Shown piece by piece: positions 10,801 to 21,275 of a DNA stretch of 64,000 bases. The notes under the pieces are model-generated. The model did no database searches, was not told where the DNA came from, and was given only the letters and a program-made list of their open reading frames with translations. The position numbers were made by a program, and so were the translations under genes. Positions within the stretch are counted from its first letter, which is position 1; each line of letters starts with the position of its first letter. This DNA is from Anticarsia gemmatalis (taxonomy: Eukaryota; Arthropoda; Insecta; Lepidoptera; Erebidae): positions 2,108,001 to 2,172,000 of the forward strand of contig NC_134745.1 of NCBI RefSeq assembly GCF_050436995.1, in the 5' to 3' direction.

Positions 10801-11418
10801 AAGGCTCTCTACTAAGTTGTCGGCCTACAGGTGTGGTTAAGACGATGACGTGATTTCGGTTCGTGAACACTAAGCTTAGTGTTGGAAATAGATACAGAGG
10901 CTAGTGTTAGTTTGTTAATAATAGCTTATAGCCTTGATCTTTACATCGCATGGTTTGTTGGTACAATAGAAGTGGCGGTAGACTTTACCGTATACTTTCC
11001 GTAGCTGAGTTCTCGTAGAACAGCTACGCCGTAGCAGAAATTTGCAGAACTTTTGTGTAACCTTTTTTTCCGTATAGACACGTGTCTTTATAAAGGAGTA
11101 ACATTAGATAAAATGCTTTTATATTAGCGAATGCTTGTATGAGTTCTAATTTTAGTAGAAAGTAATAAATGTTTTGTATATGTTAATTCTGGACCTCAAA
11201 GTGACATTTTAAATATGCAGATAGTAGCATTTTTTAAAACTCCGTACATATTAACTTAAACGTGGTTTTAGCACAGCAAAATTATGAACCACGCAGACTA
11301 CAGATGAAAATGCAATACAAAGGATTTTTTTCTTCATCATACGTACATAATTCCTTTTTCTTACAAAATAATCTCTTTACAACGTTGTCATATATTTTTT
11401 CTTTAAACATATCTACAG
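10801..11418. other. AT-rich non-coding stretch
   Basis: Nothing is recognised apart from a small inverted motif around 10990-11040 (GTAGCTGAG...CAGCTACGCCGTAGC). Confidence 0.4.
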
Positions 11419-11513
11419 ACATAATAGCAGATTGTATATCAGACAAGGATGATATAAAACCGACAGACGACGGAATAACAAGCTTTGTTTTTCATCAACA
11501 AGACGAAAACATC
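11419..11513 (+). CDS. Weak candidate coding exon (95 nt)
   Basis: A T-rich tract ending ATATCTACAG precedes a 95-nt segment followed by ATC|GTGAGTAAG. In one frame (entering after one base of a split codon and ending in phase 0) it codes for a hydrophilic peptide containing SDKDDIKPTDDGI and FVFHQQDENI, which looks more like protein than chance AT-rich translation. The open frame extends well upstream of the acceptor. The donor has C at position -1, which is unusual. No domain is recognised. The end phase does not match the protein-like frame of the candidate exon at 14551. A chance open frame remains the more likely explanation. Confidence 0.2.
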
Positions 11514-12230
11514 GTGAGTAAGAGATGTAATTAAGCTCACGATGGACAATTGCTGAAGTGATTTTTTGCGGCTTATTTAAGAACCTTTTTAGTTAACTGA
11601 AATGATTCTTTGCAGATCCCCCTTGAAAAGTCAATCGTCTTGTAGTCCTTTTTAACTTATTGAATCTAGAATGTTATTAATTCAAAATAAGATAGAATTC
11701 CATAATTTACACAAAAATATCCGTAAGAAAAATTTACTTGCCATTTTACTTGTCTAGAAAATGAGTTTCTTATTGATGATTTTTACCGAACACATTTTTT
11801 AATTTGATCTCTCTTTTAAAAAGCTAATTTTGTTCTGCTACCTTTTATTATTTAAATATCATACTTCGTTTTGAAGTTAAAAAAATTAACCTGAATTATT
11901 TTGCTTCTTCTTTATTTTACAATGCAATGAGCATATCACTATTTAGTAGTTTACTTTGAAAATACTCTCGCCGTTCTGCTCAGAACACACCCTTTCATTG
12001 TACAAAGGATATACCGTCACCCTTGGCATGGAGCAGGTACATAACGCTCAAGGTCTCGGCTGAATCAGATCGAACACGCAATCCGTCACTTTGCGCCCTC
12101 ATTACCATACTACTGATTTAATATAATACTTGCCTTCGAATTACTATGTTTGCTTATAATTGGTTGTATTTGTGAACGATTTTTTGGGTAATTAGCTAGG
12201 GTAGATATTTTTGGACAAGCATGGGCAAAA
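11514..12230. other. Non-coding stretch
   Basis: A less AT-rich block lies at 11968-12110 (CTCAGAACACACCC...CATGGAGCAGG...ACTTTGCGCCC). I see no frame or RNA fold in it that I can defend. Confidence 0.4.
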
Positions 12231-12290
12231 AGTACCAATTATAATTGGTACTTCATTAGAATCGTCTTCATATATGAAAATGATTCTAAT
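12231..12290. repeat. Perfect 22-bp palindrome beside a second hairpin
   Basis: Positions 12231-12252 form a perfect palindrome (AGTACCAATTA and its complement, with no spacer). At 12255-12290, arms ATTAGAATC and GATTCTAAT enclose a further palindrome, TTCATATATGAA. Two adjacent symmetric units suggest a very short decayed inverted-repeat element or a cruciform-prone site. Confidence 0.6.
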
Positions 12291-14109
12291 AATAAGACAA
12301 AAGGAAATGATAGCTCTCTTCTCTTATAATATGGCAATGTTAAAATTGGCGGCAAGAACTTGACATTTAGACTTGCTTGAAGACAGCTTATTTTTTCCCT
12401 TATTGCTAGCTAGTAGATTGTTGAATATTCCTGCTACGAAATATTGTAGTTTTATATTTTATTACGTAAAACAATAAAAAGCAAACTACCTTGTTACGTT
12501 ATCTACTTCAGTAGAATTTAAACACAGACGATATCTGTGCTAAACCGATTCGCATCGGAAATCGGATTAATCGGATTGTCTCTAGAAACAACATTGGATT
12601 TCTACTAAATGTAATCCACAGAGCGTCAGTTGATTGGTCCGCAAAAAGCGCACGACAAAAAAGCCTTTTGCGAATAAAAAAGAAAAAGGACACATAGGCA
12701 CGTCTAACAAAAATAAACAGTTGACAGTGTTTATCTGTTCTCCCCTCCCGTGTGCAGTTGTCCTGTGTATACAAGGCCTAATAAGGGCGCGCTAAAAGCA
12801 CTTATCTGGTTTAAAACCCTTTAAATTAAGCAATAAATGTAGGGAATCTCTCACTCGCACATACAAAGCTGTTTACTTCAAATACGAGGGAGCGTGTTTG
12901 TGTTTCGTTGCTATGGCGTCGGAATTGTTTTAGCGATCGGGATTCTGAATTAATTCATACGTGGAGTAAATGTGAATGTGAAATTAGATGTACAGTCGAG
13001 CGTAAATGCGTATAGACTTATGCCTTGCCAATTATTTTCCACTAATATTCCGTTAATTACTTATATCATAAATGCATAGAATCAAGATCTTAAACACAAA
13101 ATCGGTCATGTTATAGCACCAGAAAAGCAAAAAAAAAATAATAAAAAAACGTAAAACATAAGTCACCTTTAAATTGTTTATGACTTCAGTCATCACACTG
13201 TTATCCCCGGTAGGCAGAGGTGTATGAAATATGTAGTTAGGTGTGTTCGAGCCTATTGCGATTAAAACCATTTAGTCACTACACTAAACCAAAATAAAGC
13301 AAACCTTTAATTTTGTCACCAAAACAAATGTATTAATGTATAAAATATTATGCTCGCACCTGTACTCATTCAAATTACTTATTAGCTTTCCACTGCATAT
13401 AAAACAGGTGAAGATAACAGCGACGAAGGCTCTATTTACAAGTTAAAGCTCCAATGAATTTAAGATCGTACAGTCTTGAGCTTTCCTTCGATTCCATTCA
13501 TTCTCGCACTGATTTGTTTGCATCTGACAAGTTTTATGCAAATGGCTTTTTGCTATTGAAATACGAGTATTGTCTGGTTTCTTATAGCGATGTTTATGTT
13601 GAAATAACTGCAACTTTATTGTATTGAAATGTATTTTGCGTTTTAATAGGATTTGTTGCTGTTGATTAAAATATGGCTCGTGCATATTTATGTTTCTTCT
13701 CCTTCACTATTACGAATATCATACAAGTAAAAATGAGCCGTTGTGTTAGCTAATGAAGAAGAAATATAGGAAAAGTTTTTGGTTGAAATTTGGCAGTGTA
13801 CATGCTTTATTTGTCCATTATGTCAATGAGGTGGTAATCCCCAATTATGCCTAAGCCCAAGTATCTATTGTACGTATAAGTTTACAATTTATATAACACC
13901 AACGTGTTATATGCTTAAACAGCGCAGTATTTAACATAACAAAAGCGTCAAAAAGCGACAAAAAATTCAGTGTATCACCCCTTCAAATAGCCCAAATAGT
14001 TACTCTTTTAACCTTTCAACCATTATGTAAAAACGTTCGTATAACCCTCGTGAAATACATTCATCAAGCAATCTGTCACGTTTGCCCAATACCTACGTAA
14101 CAATTTGAG
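12291..14109. other. AT-rich non-coding stretch
   Basis: No gene is supported. An 88-codon and an 80-codon minus-strand open frame (12508-12774 and 13443-13685) show no known motif. A less AT-rich patch at 12880-12945 contains GAGGGAGCGTG. Confidence 0.5.
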
Positions 14110-14220
14110 TTTTTTTTTTCGTCAGAGATCGCCAACAATTCGGCAAGTTTAATGAACAACGGATAATGGGATACAGTTCAATTAGCACCGTGTGGACGTC
14201 AAAGGTTTGTCATTGTTTGA
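14110..14220 (+). repeat. Diverged direct repeat, copy A (partner at 14.66 kb)
   Basis: The order CAGAGATCG, CAACAATT, ATAATG, CAATTA and CGTCAAAGGT found here recurs at 14692-14765 as CAGAGATCG, AAACAATT, ATAATGAAC, CAATTACTG and CGTCAAAGGT. The copies are diverged, and a third repeat (14340-14535) lies between them. Confidence 0.45.
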
Positions 14221-14339
14221 ACCTGAATGAGGTCGGAGTTTGTTCTACAAATTGAGTGTTTTTTTCTACCTAGCTTCATTATTAAGCTTATTTTATTATT
14301 CATTAAATAAAAAGGTGTCGTATAGTCAAGTATTTTATA

Positions 14340-14535
14340 GAATACTAACTGGACTGGCCCGACTTCGTCCGGGTATAGTACAATTTTACCTTTTAAATTC
14401 TATTTCCGTAGAAATTTTGATCCCATACAAACCTTGTCCTGCCAGTTACAAACATATTAAAAACAAATTATCCAATTTGGTGTAGTTGTTAAAAAGTAAT
14501 GCACGTACATACATTTAGGTGAAAAATTTATTTAC
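14340..14535 (+). repeat. CTGGCCCGACTTCGTCCGGGTA-type interspersed repeat
   Basis: CTGGCCCGACTTCGTCCGGG, TAGTACAATTTTA, TTCCGTAGAAATTTTGAT, CAAACCTTGTC and a terminal GCACGTACATACATTT align in order with the copy at 27886-28065. A fragment on the minus strand near 50408-50432 (GCCCGTGACTTCGTCCGCGTG) is a related head. I take it to be a lepidopteran RTE/SINE-type repeat, a variant of the CTAGCTGACCCG family. Confidence 0.65.
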
Positions 14536-14550
14536 TGAAGTATTTTACAG

Positions 14551-14636
14551 ATTATGAAAATTGTAGCATATTCCAAGCGCTCTTTTATCTCGAACATGAC
14601 GTTAATAAAAGGTTTATTGCAAAAGACAAGCTTCAG
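14551..14636 (+). CDS. Candidate internal coding exon (86 nt), gene unknown
   Basis: The acceptor side is TTTATTTACTGAAGTATTTTACAG with a plausible branch point. The donor is TTCAG|GTAAGTCC, a full consensus. One frame has an early TGA; the other two are open throughout. The frame entering after one base of a split codon and ending in phase 0 reads as a balanced, protein-like sequence containing ENCSIFQALFYLEHD and NKRFIAKDKLQ. The other open frame contains SKRSFISNMTLIKGLLQ. I do not recognise a family. The exon would lie on the strand opposite to the microexon and ratchet site, so it implies a separate, possibly nested gene. It directly follows an interspersed repeat, so it could also be part of an insertion. 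Confidence 0.3.
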
Positions 14637-14657
14637 GTAAGTCCATTGTCATACGAG

Positions 14658-14790
14658 TTTTTAACGAAAAACCGTTTAATAATGTATTGCAGAGATCGTA
14701 AACAATTTCGTCAGATAATGAACATCGCAAATGAGATTCACGTCAATTACTGTACGTCAAAGGTGTTTAACGTGCCGTTAATTAATACAT
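14658..14790 (+). repeat. Diverged direct repeat, copy B (partner at 14.11 kb)
   Basis: This is homologous to 14110-14220 through the shared CAGAGATCG...ATAATG...CGTCAAAGGT anchors, about 560 bp downstream. It could be a segmental duplication split by an insertion or two old insertions of one family. Confidence 0.45.
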
Positions 14791-15114
14791 AAAGACTATT
14801 ACTCGATACAGGAGGGTTTACTACTTACATACTATTACTGTACATATTGGATCGGCTTCAGATACGAGTATTACCGTTTTCAACACTAAATTCTCGTGTA
14901 AACTGCCTTAAGTGCTGCAATATCTTGTATCTACAATATTCATTGACGTTTATAGTGATACTATACACCAATTAACTGTTTTGAAACGTTTGAAACTATC
15001 TCTTTCTAACTAAGGTGGAAAAGCAGGATAGAGCTAATTTGGTTCAGGCCTTTGTCGGGGCATTAGTGATGCGAATTAATTTTACATTGAGCATAGTTAA
15101 CTAATTTCGTTGGA

Positions 15115-15370
15115 AATTTTTACTCCCAACAGAAAAGTCTGTCTGTCGCGCGATCGGTACTGTATCAAGACAGGTTCAATCCCCAGGTCGGTCATGGTAC
15201 TTTTTCTATTTCATACGCGATTGTTCTCAATTGCAGTAGGAGTACGGTAATGACTCCGGTATAATAATATAGTAATAGACTCACCCCTTATTACCTACTA
15301 ACAATTTGGATGGCGAAACGGGGGCATGTTTCATACTGCTCAGCCTACCTTTCCTGTTTAAAAAACGTGT
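15115..15370 (+). repeat. tRNA-derived SINE-like repeat with B-box
   Basis: CTGTCGCGCGATCGGTACTGTATCAAGACAGGTTCAATCCCCAGGTCGGTCATGGTACTTTTTC contains a near-perfect RNA polymerase III B-box, GGTTCAATCCC, at about 15172. It is followed by GCAGTAGGAGTACGGTAATGACTCCGG and ACCTACTAACAATTTGGATGG, which I recall as a common lepidopteran repeat body. The A-box is not convincing. It probably decayed in place. Confidence 0.55.
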
Positions 15371-16252
15371 TTTTGTTATTAGTATTGGTATTTTCTTTCT
15401 TTTGCATCAATCTTTGTGCTCGTTTAAAGCTTCATATACTCATTAGTTATAGCTTGTTTTTAATTGGATTATAGGATTAGAAGAAGAAGACTTGTCACTC
15501 GTTTAACTTACTGTTTTATTATCTGTGGTTTTATCCCGTTAAATTAATTGACTCGGTTAACAGGCTATACTCGTAAAAGAGGAAATCCGCTAAAACAGGG
15601 AAATGGCGACGGACGCAATCACCGCAATGACATTGCTCTGTGCAGTTCTTTAGAAATATGTTTTACCGTTTTAGTCATTTATTATATGTTGGATATGATA
15701 GAAAATTAAACGTTCTACTAAACTATTTATATTTAAATTAGAAGCCAGCTTAAAAACGAGGTTTTAAATTCGACGCAACTTTCTTAACTATTGAAAATTG
15801 TTAGTGATATTAGAAAAGTTTTCGGGCTTGGAGACACAAAAATATAGATTGATATCCGCTGGATTATTTCGAAAGGTAAGTTCCTTACTTATTGCTGTGT
15901 TTAGATGGCATTTATCTTTCAGCACAAATTTACCACCAGTCAAACAAGTTACGAACAAAAATAATGTATTTTAGATAATATTATAACTAGGTACTTTTGT
16001 AATTACGTTATCCGCAGAGTAATTCAATTAGATTACGTCCATGTTCCTACATTTGGGTCAACTTGAGAGTTACTAACAAAGCACTTTCTATCAGGTCAAT
16101 GAGACATTATTTATTGGACAATGTCCCTCCCTCTTGACCCAAGGATTTCTAAGACACGACATCCAATTTTGATATAAAGATGTTCAGATATAATTGGTAG
16201 CTATGAGGCAGCTGTATGTTTAGATATAGGAACTATTGTTAGATATGTGATA
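15371..16252. other. AT-rich non-coding stretch
   Basis: One consensus donor (GAAAG|GTAAGTTCC) occurs at 15876. It has an open frame just upstream containing GLETQKYRLISAGLFRK, but no adequate acceptor precedes it, so I do not call an exon. Confidence 0.4.
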
Positions 16253-16440
16253 TTACTAGCTGACCCGGCAAACGTTGCTTTTCCATATAAAAAAATTGTG
16301 TCACTTAGGCGTATGAAAAAAAGATGTTGGCCGATTCTCAGACCTAGTCAATATGCTCACAAAATTTTATGAGAATCGGTCAAGCCGTTTCGAAGGAGTA
16401 TGGCAACGAAAACTGTGACGCGAGAGTTTTATATATTAGA
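16253..16440 (+). repeat. TACTAGCTGACCCGGCAAACGTTG-type interspersed element
   Basis: It begins CTAGCTGACCCGGCAAACGTTG and continues through GAGAATCGGTCAAGCCGTTTCG to GTTTTATATATTAGAT. This is a classic lepidopteran repeat of the same superfamily as 6672-6940 but a different subfamily (GGCAAACGTTG head, TTATATATTAGAT end). Confidence 0.75.
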
Positions 16441-16442
16441 TT

Positions 16443-17022
16443 TATAAATTACTAACACTACTAAAAATGCAGTCTTACAAATAGCTCATTTTATTAAAAA
16501 ACAATGGGTACATGAGAACATTGTTTCCGTTTCAAACAGAAACGTACAACAAACAAACTGTAGTTTAATGAGTATTTATGAAAAACTAAACAAAATATCT
16601 CTAATCTCATGCGAAAAATAAGAAGAATTGGCCCTCTAAACTTTAAGTTATTCATTGAATATGAACTGCGACAACGTTCTTTTTAACAGGCGCTTCGAAA
16701 GAGGTGTCGATATTTTTACTGCATTTGCATAAAGTGCACCAAAACCCTTCCACCAAGCGGTTTCACTAATCCGAACTCAAAACTTTATTCCAGCCTTCAT
16801 TACTCTTTAATATGACCCACTTCTATTTAAAACTGCAGTTAAATGAAGATTTTCACTGACATATTGCGTGTGAGTGAGTGAATGAATGAACTAACAACTG
16901 GCGGGTGAAGATAAGCACCGTTCGTTCAATGTTGCTCTTTCATTTTGAATGTGAATTTTAATGTGGATGAGGTAGGTGGAAATGGTGAAGGATTGTGGGT
17001 GATTAAAGTTTAATAACTGAGG
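16443..17022. other. Non-coding stretch
   Basis: Nothing is recognised apart from a short GTGAGTGAGTGAATGAATGAA run near 16870. Confidence 0.45.
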
Positions 17023-17102
17023 TTAACACATTGGTTGCCAGCAACTCACCGGGTGGGTCCAGAAAACCTACTAAGTAGGTTTGTTGGCAGCGAAAGTGTT
17101 GA
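17023..17102. mobile_element. 80-bp palindromic MITE with TTAA-type ends
   Basis: The left end TTAACACATTGGTTGCCAGCAA and the right end (read inward) TCAACACTTTCGCTGCCAACAA are inverted copies. The centre is a 17-bp palindrome, AACCTACTAAGTAGGTT. The flanks TTAA on the left and TTGA on the right fit a TTAA target duplication with one mutation, as in piggyBac-type MITEs. I recall near-identical elements as common in moths. There is no coding capacity. Confidence 0.65.
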
Positions 17103-19261
17103 GTACTATTTTAAGTGTTTTTTGTTATGAATGTATTTAGGGATAGTTTGAAATACTTATAGTTTATTGCTGATTTGGCTTAACGTGTAGTGCATTTTCT
17201 TTTAAATAGTTGTCAACTGAAATACGCGATAGTCCCCCTGGCCTCCAAGTATCAATGTCTATGGGGTAGCACATGATGATTTTTTTACAATCTTACGTAC
17301 TTTTTATTTATAAAATTGCAAATGTTCAAAGACCCACTCAAAACATTTTGGATAATAGATCAATTATCTTAGTGTAATCATCAATTTCCAATCTTGACTG
17401 TAAAGTGATAACAATATCCACTTATCATTTATATAAGCAAGTGGGCGTACACCTACATTATTTCTCAGTATTAGGGATAAAGGGTAAAGATCCAGTCCTA
17501 CACAAAACTAAAAATATCAATATAAACGATTGAAAGGCTTTCAGAAAATTATACGTATTCTAAAGTTCAGAATCCAAACATTTAGCTATTAATTGGGATC
17601 AAATATTGACATTTGAGATATTCAACACAAAATTGATTAATCACCAATTCGAGAAGTAAGAGCCAGTGAGAAGAACTCGCAAATAACTTGGCCTTTCTTT
17701 TCAATCACTAAAAATACTTTTAGAACATTTGCTGACAGCGATACGGTCTAATTCCTTGTCATCGGATATGTTGAATCATAAGCAATAATATGATGTCAAA
17801 TATGTCAAGTTATCAAAGTATAGTTTTATTTCAAAGCCAGATGCTTTGAAATGAAATGGGAAATGGGTGTTAAAGAGATTTTAGTACCGCACAGTACACT
17901 ACAATAGCTTATACACATGTCAACCTCATTGAAAGTGCAAAATCGAATCATAAAACAGCAAAGTTAAGGATGAACTTTCAAAAATATTCTACAGAAAAAA
18001 TGTCAGGAGCTTTTTTCAAAAGGATTACAACAATATTTCATGATATTTACGTAGTCTGTTTCAAGAAACACGTAACGAAACAACAGAAGACGGCACTGTA
18101 ATGTAATTAGCACAAAACTAATAAATATTTTTAATTATATTACTGTACCTCCAGCCAAGGATATAAAATAAAGACTCTTTACTTTTGCTCGTGAAATTGA
18201 ATTAGCAGCGTAATTATCATAATTCACTTCTTCAGTGAAATATTTTTATATTAAAGTCAAAGAATTTATGGATCTTATCAGTTTGCTTTTGCTGTTATCT
18301 ATTTTTAAAATATACTTTGCAAGAGAAATATTTTAGCCAGGTTAAAGTCACCTTATAAGAAAAATGTGTTTAAAATGAGATATACAAAATAGCCGACTTC
18401 TGAATTAACTTTAATATTTTTAGTTACTATATTAGTTAATTGTGTCATTAAATAAGATAGATATTCATCAACTCGATCGACAAATATTAAATTATCATTG
18501 ATAAAATTTAACTATAAAAAGATTATGTGTCACGCATTGCAGGAATATCAAAATTACGCAAAATTTCATTCAAAATGAACTACACTTATCAAATAATATA
18601 GAAAATCATCAGTTTGCTTAATTTACCTACTGTAAACTTTATTAGTGATAGTGTTAGCTAATATTGATTTTGTAACAATATCCTAAATATGTATTATATA
18701 CTCTTTGTTTGTAATACTACAGTAAATAAACAAAATCGGGCATTAACTTTTTATTCATACATTAAGCAATAAGTCTTAAACACACAGGACAGACAGTGTT
18801 AATTGAACTTTCAACCTGGATGGGTTTGGCTGTGTAAGGATAATGGAGTTTGGCAAACAATAGACACGTCGGCGACGGAAATCAGACCCTCGTGGTATCA
18901 TACTGATCGAACATTTACACGAACTTGTAATGGTATACTATGATTTACAGGCAAAAGTTTTGCCTTTATTGATTTACTTGGTAAAATGATTATGGACTGT
19001 GTATTGAATTATAGTTTTCTCATTAAAAATCAGAATATTCTTAGAACACAGAACCTAGGTCCAAAGTATTTTTATAAATTTATTCAATAAATGCAAATTA
19101 AACCATAATAGTAAATGTACTCAGATTTTCAATCACTTGAACAGAAAACAATTTTCAAATACCAATATTAGAAATTCATTCCAACAACTTACATACTATA
19201 TCGTAAAACCTATTTCGCAAATAAAATTGAAAATCAATGACATTAATAATTCAAAATATAT
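17103..19261. other. AT-rich non-coding stretch
   Basis: No gene, RNA or repeat is recognised over about 2.1 kb. The sequence is plain AT-rich DNA with scattered short inverted motifs. Confidence 0.5.
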
Positions 19262-20055
19262 TACGTAAATAAAACAAGTCAAAGATTTATACCCCCACCA
19301 AAAAAAACATCGCAAATTGCATAAAAAACCTAACTGTATCACAAAAGTAAAAATAACCAAAGGTTTACAACCCCACCCAAAAAAAAATAAACACAATCTG
19401 ACTGTATCAAAAAGCTAGCTGTATGACATAAGTAAAAAAAAACCAAAGGTTTAAAAATCCCACCCGAAAAAAAAAAACAAATATTACAACAGTATAAAAA
19501 TATTCCTAGTTGAAAATGTTTAGAACCTTCCTCCAATGTGTCAATTAGAAACTACAGAGTCCACCGGTAATAACTGGAGTGCTCGCATAAATAAAAGAAG
19601 CCAAAGATTGACAACCCCACCCGAAAAAGCCGAGAAATCAAACTGTACAAAAAAGCTAGCTTTGTTACATAAGCAAAAAAAAAAGTTTACAACCCCACCC
19701 GAAAAATTAAACAAAAATTTTCAACTGTATAAAAATATTCCTAGTTGAAAATGTTTAGAACGTCAGTCCAATATGTTAATTAGAAACTAGAGCGTCCACC
19801 GGTAATAACTGCAGTGCTCGCATAAATAAAAAAAGCCAAAGATTGACAACCCCACCCGAAAACACCAAGAAATCTAACTGTGCCTCTATAAAAAAGCTAA
19901 CTGTATTAGAAAGCAAGAAAAAAATTTACATCCCCACCCAAAAGTAAACAAAAATTACAACTGTATAAAAAACCTAGTTGAAAATGTTTAGAACGTCAGT
20001 CCAATATGTTAATTAGAAACTAGAGCGTCCACCGGTAATAACTGCAGTGCTCGCG
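19262..20055. repeat. Two-part tandem array, period about 234 bp
   Basis: The marker CCACCGGTAATAACT occurs at 19561, 19796 and 20029 (spacings 235 and 233). A second marker, CCCCACCC, occurs twice per unit (19615 and 19693, 19850 and 19932) and again upstream near 19292, 19371 and 19457. Each unit is therefore a short A block of about 80 bp plus a long B block of about 155 bp, with A blocks expanded on the left. Within B, CTAGTTGAAAATGTTTAGAAC and TTAGAAACTAGAGCGTCCACC are well conserved. The array stops abruptly at GCTCGCGTGTTGGCC. It may be a minisatellite core of a Helitron-like element or a small local satellite. Lys- and Phe-rich open frames inside it are artefacts. Confidence 0.85.
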
Positions 20056-20517
20056 TGTTGGCCTCAAACAAACATTTTAGCCAACGTTATGAAGTCATAA
20101 TTAACTTTACCCTTATTATGCGCCCTGATATTTTGCGCTGTATTAAACAGATACAATGGACTTTATATTGCTTACTGATTTTGTGATGGAGATAATATTG
20201 GCGCAATTTTTGCTATTTATCTGTTTATAAAATGGCCTTGCATTTTTTTTATTAGTTTAGGGATACTGTTATTTATTTTCGAAGACAACTGAGAACATTT
20301 TCCGTCATACACTGCTCAATGTTTTATACCACACTGGAAAAGGTCTAATAAATCTGAAAGCACATTTCGAAATCAGTCTTACTATTATTTTTAATCTAAT
20401 TTAAGTTGAGGAATGTATTAGGAGTTCATGCCTGCCTCCTGGCAATTTCGATCTTGTTTGAGGACTTATTATCGATATTCTTGAATAATTTGTGCATGCG
20501 ATACAAACACATATAAT
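20056..20517. other. Non-coding stretch right of the tandem array
   Basis: Nothing is recognised here. It could be the rest of the element carrying the array, but no terminal structure is visible. Confidence 0.4.
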
Positions 20518-20760
20518 GTCCTCCTAGCCGATATACGGCTACGGCGGTCAGTATCATTGAAACTGGCCACATACAACACAAACACATATACCATAATATT
20601 TGCACAATCTAACAACTCTATCTCTATATATTCCTATCCTAGATATTTTCCTTTACCAACTCTCACGTTAGCTTTGACGCTACACAAACAGAAATCAGTA
20701 TGAGGTGTAACAGACATGTCTGTGCTCCCGCTTTGAGAGGCGTTGAAACGTCCGGCGTAG
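20518..20760 (+). repeat. Decayed CCTCCTAGCCGATATACGGC-type repeat
   Basis: GTCCTCCTAGCCGATATACGGCTACGGCGGTC, then CACAAACACATATACC, TATTCCTATCC and CCAACTCTCACGTTA, follows the order of an abundant lepidopteran element that I recall as 'cctcctcgccgatttcggccacggcggccaatctc...cactctcataa'. The copy is heavily mutated. Confidence 0.5.
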
Positions 20761-21275
20761 ATTGAAGCCCGCTCCGACAAGCCTTTTAACCGATTGTGGC
20801 TAGTGGGAGGAAGTCAATCAGAATATTTTGGACGTTACTGACTTTATAGCTACAGTGCGTATGGTATTGAAGGTATTTGAAGGTCTTTGAAGCTGTAGGT
20901 AGCCAAAGTAAAGGTTGATTCACTTTGTGTAGTACAGGAATCAAAACAATAAGTAGTTTGTAAGTAAGATATCGTTATCTCGACGACCTCTCTTTGTTAG
21001 TTTTTTTAACGGATATTTTTTAATAAATTGAAGCCTGCTCCGACAAGCCTTTAAACCGATTGTGGCTAGCGAGAGGAAGTCAATCAGAATATGTTGTACG
21101 TGTGACTTTATGGTTACAGGGCGTATGGTATTGAAGGTATCTAAAGGTCTTTGAAGCTGTTGTTAGCCAAAGTAAAGGTTGATTTACTTTGTGTAGTACA
21201 GTCAAAATAATATGTAATTTGTAAGTTAAATATCGCTATCTTGACGACCACCCTTTGTAAGTTTTTTAGGCGACT
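20761..21275 (+). repeat. Tandem duplication, two copies of about 266 bp
   Basis: The unit beginning ATTGAAGCCCGCTCCGACAAGCC at 20761 is repeated from 21027. Both copies contain ACCGATTGTGGCTAG, GAGGAAGTCAATCAGAATAT, GTATGGTATTGAAGGTAT, AGCCAAAGTAAAGGTTGATT, ACTTTGTGTAGTACAG and CGACGACC or GACGACCA near their ends. Divergence is modest (scattered substitutions and small indels), so the duplication is old but clearly recognisable. No open frame is conserved between the copies, so it is not a gene duplication. Confidence 0.9.

Noticed and set aside
15815..15877. Possible exon ending GAAAG|GTAAGTTCC
   Set aside because: The only usable upstream AG (GTGATATTAG) lacks a pyrimidine tract; one open frame alone is weak evidence.
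19196..19748. Phe/Gly- and Lys-rich frames on both strands
   Set aside because: They arise from the A-rich tandem array and share its period.
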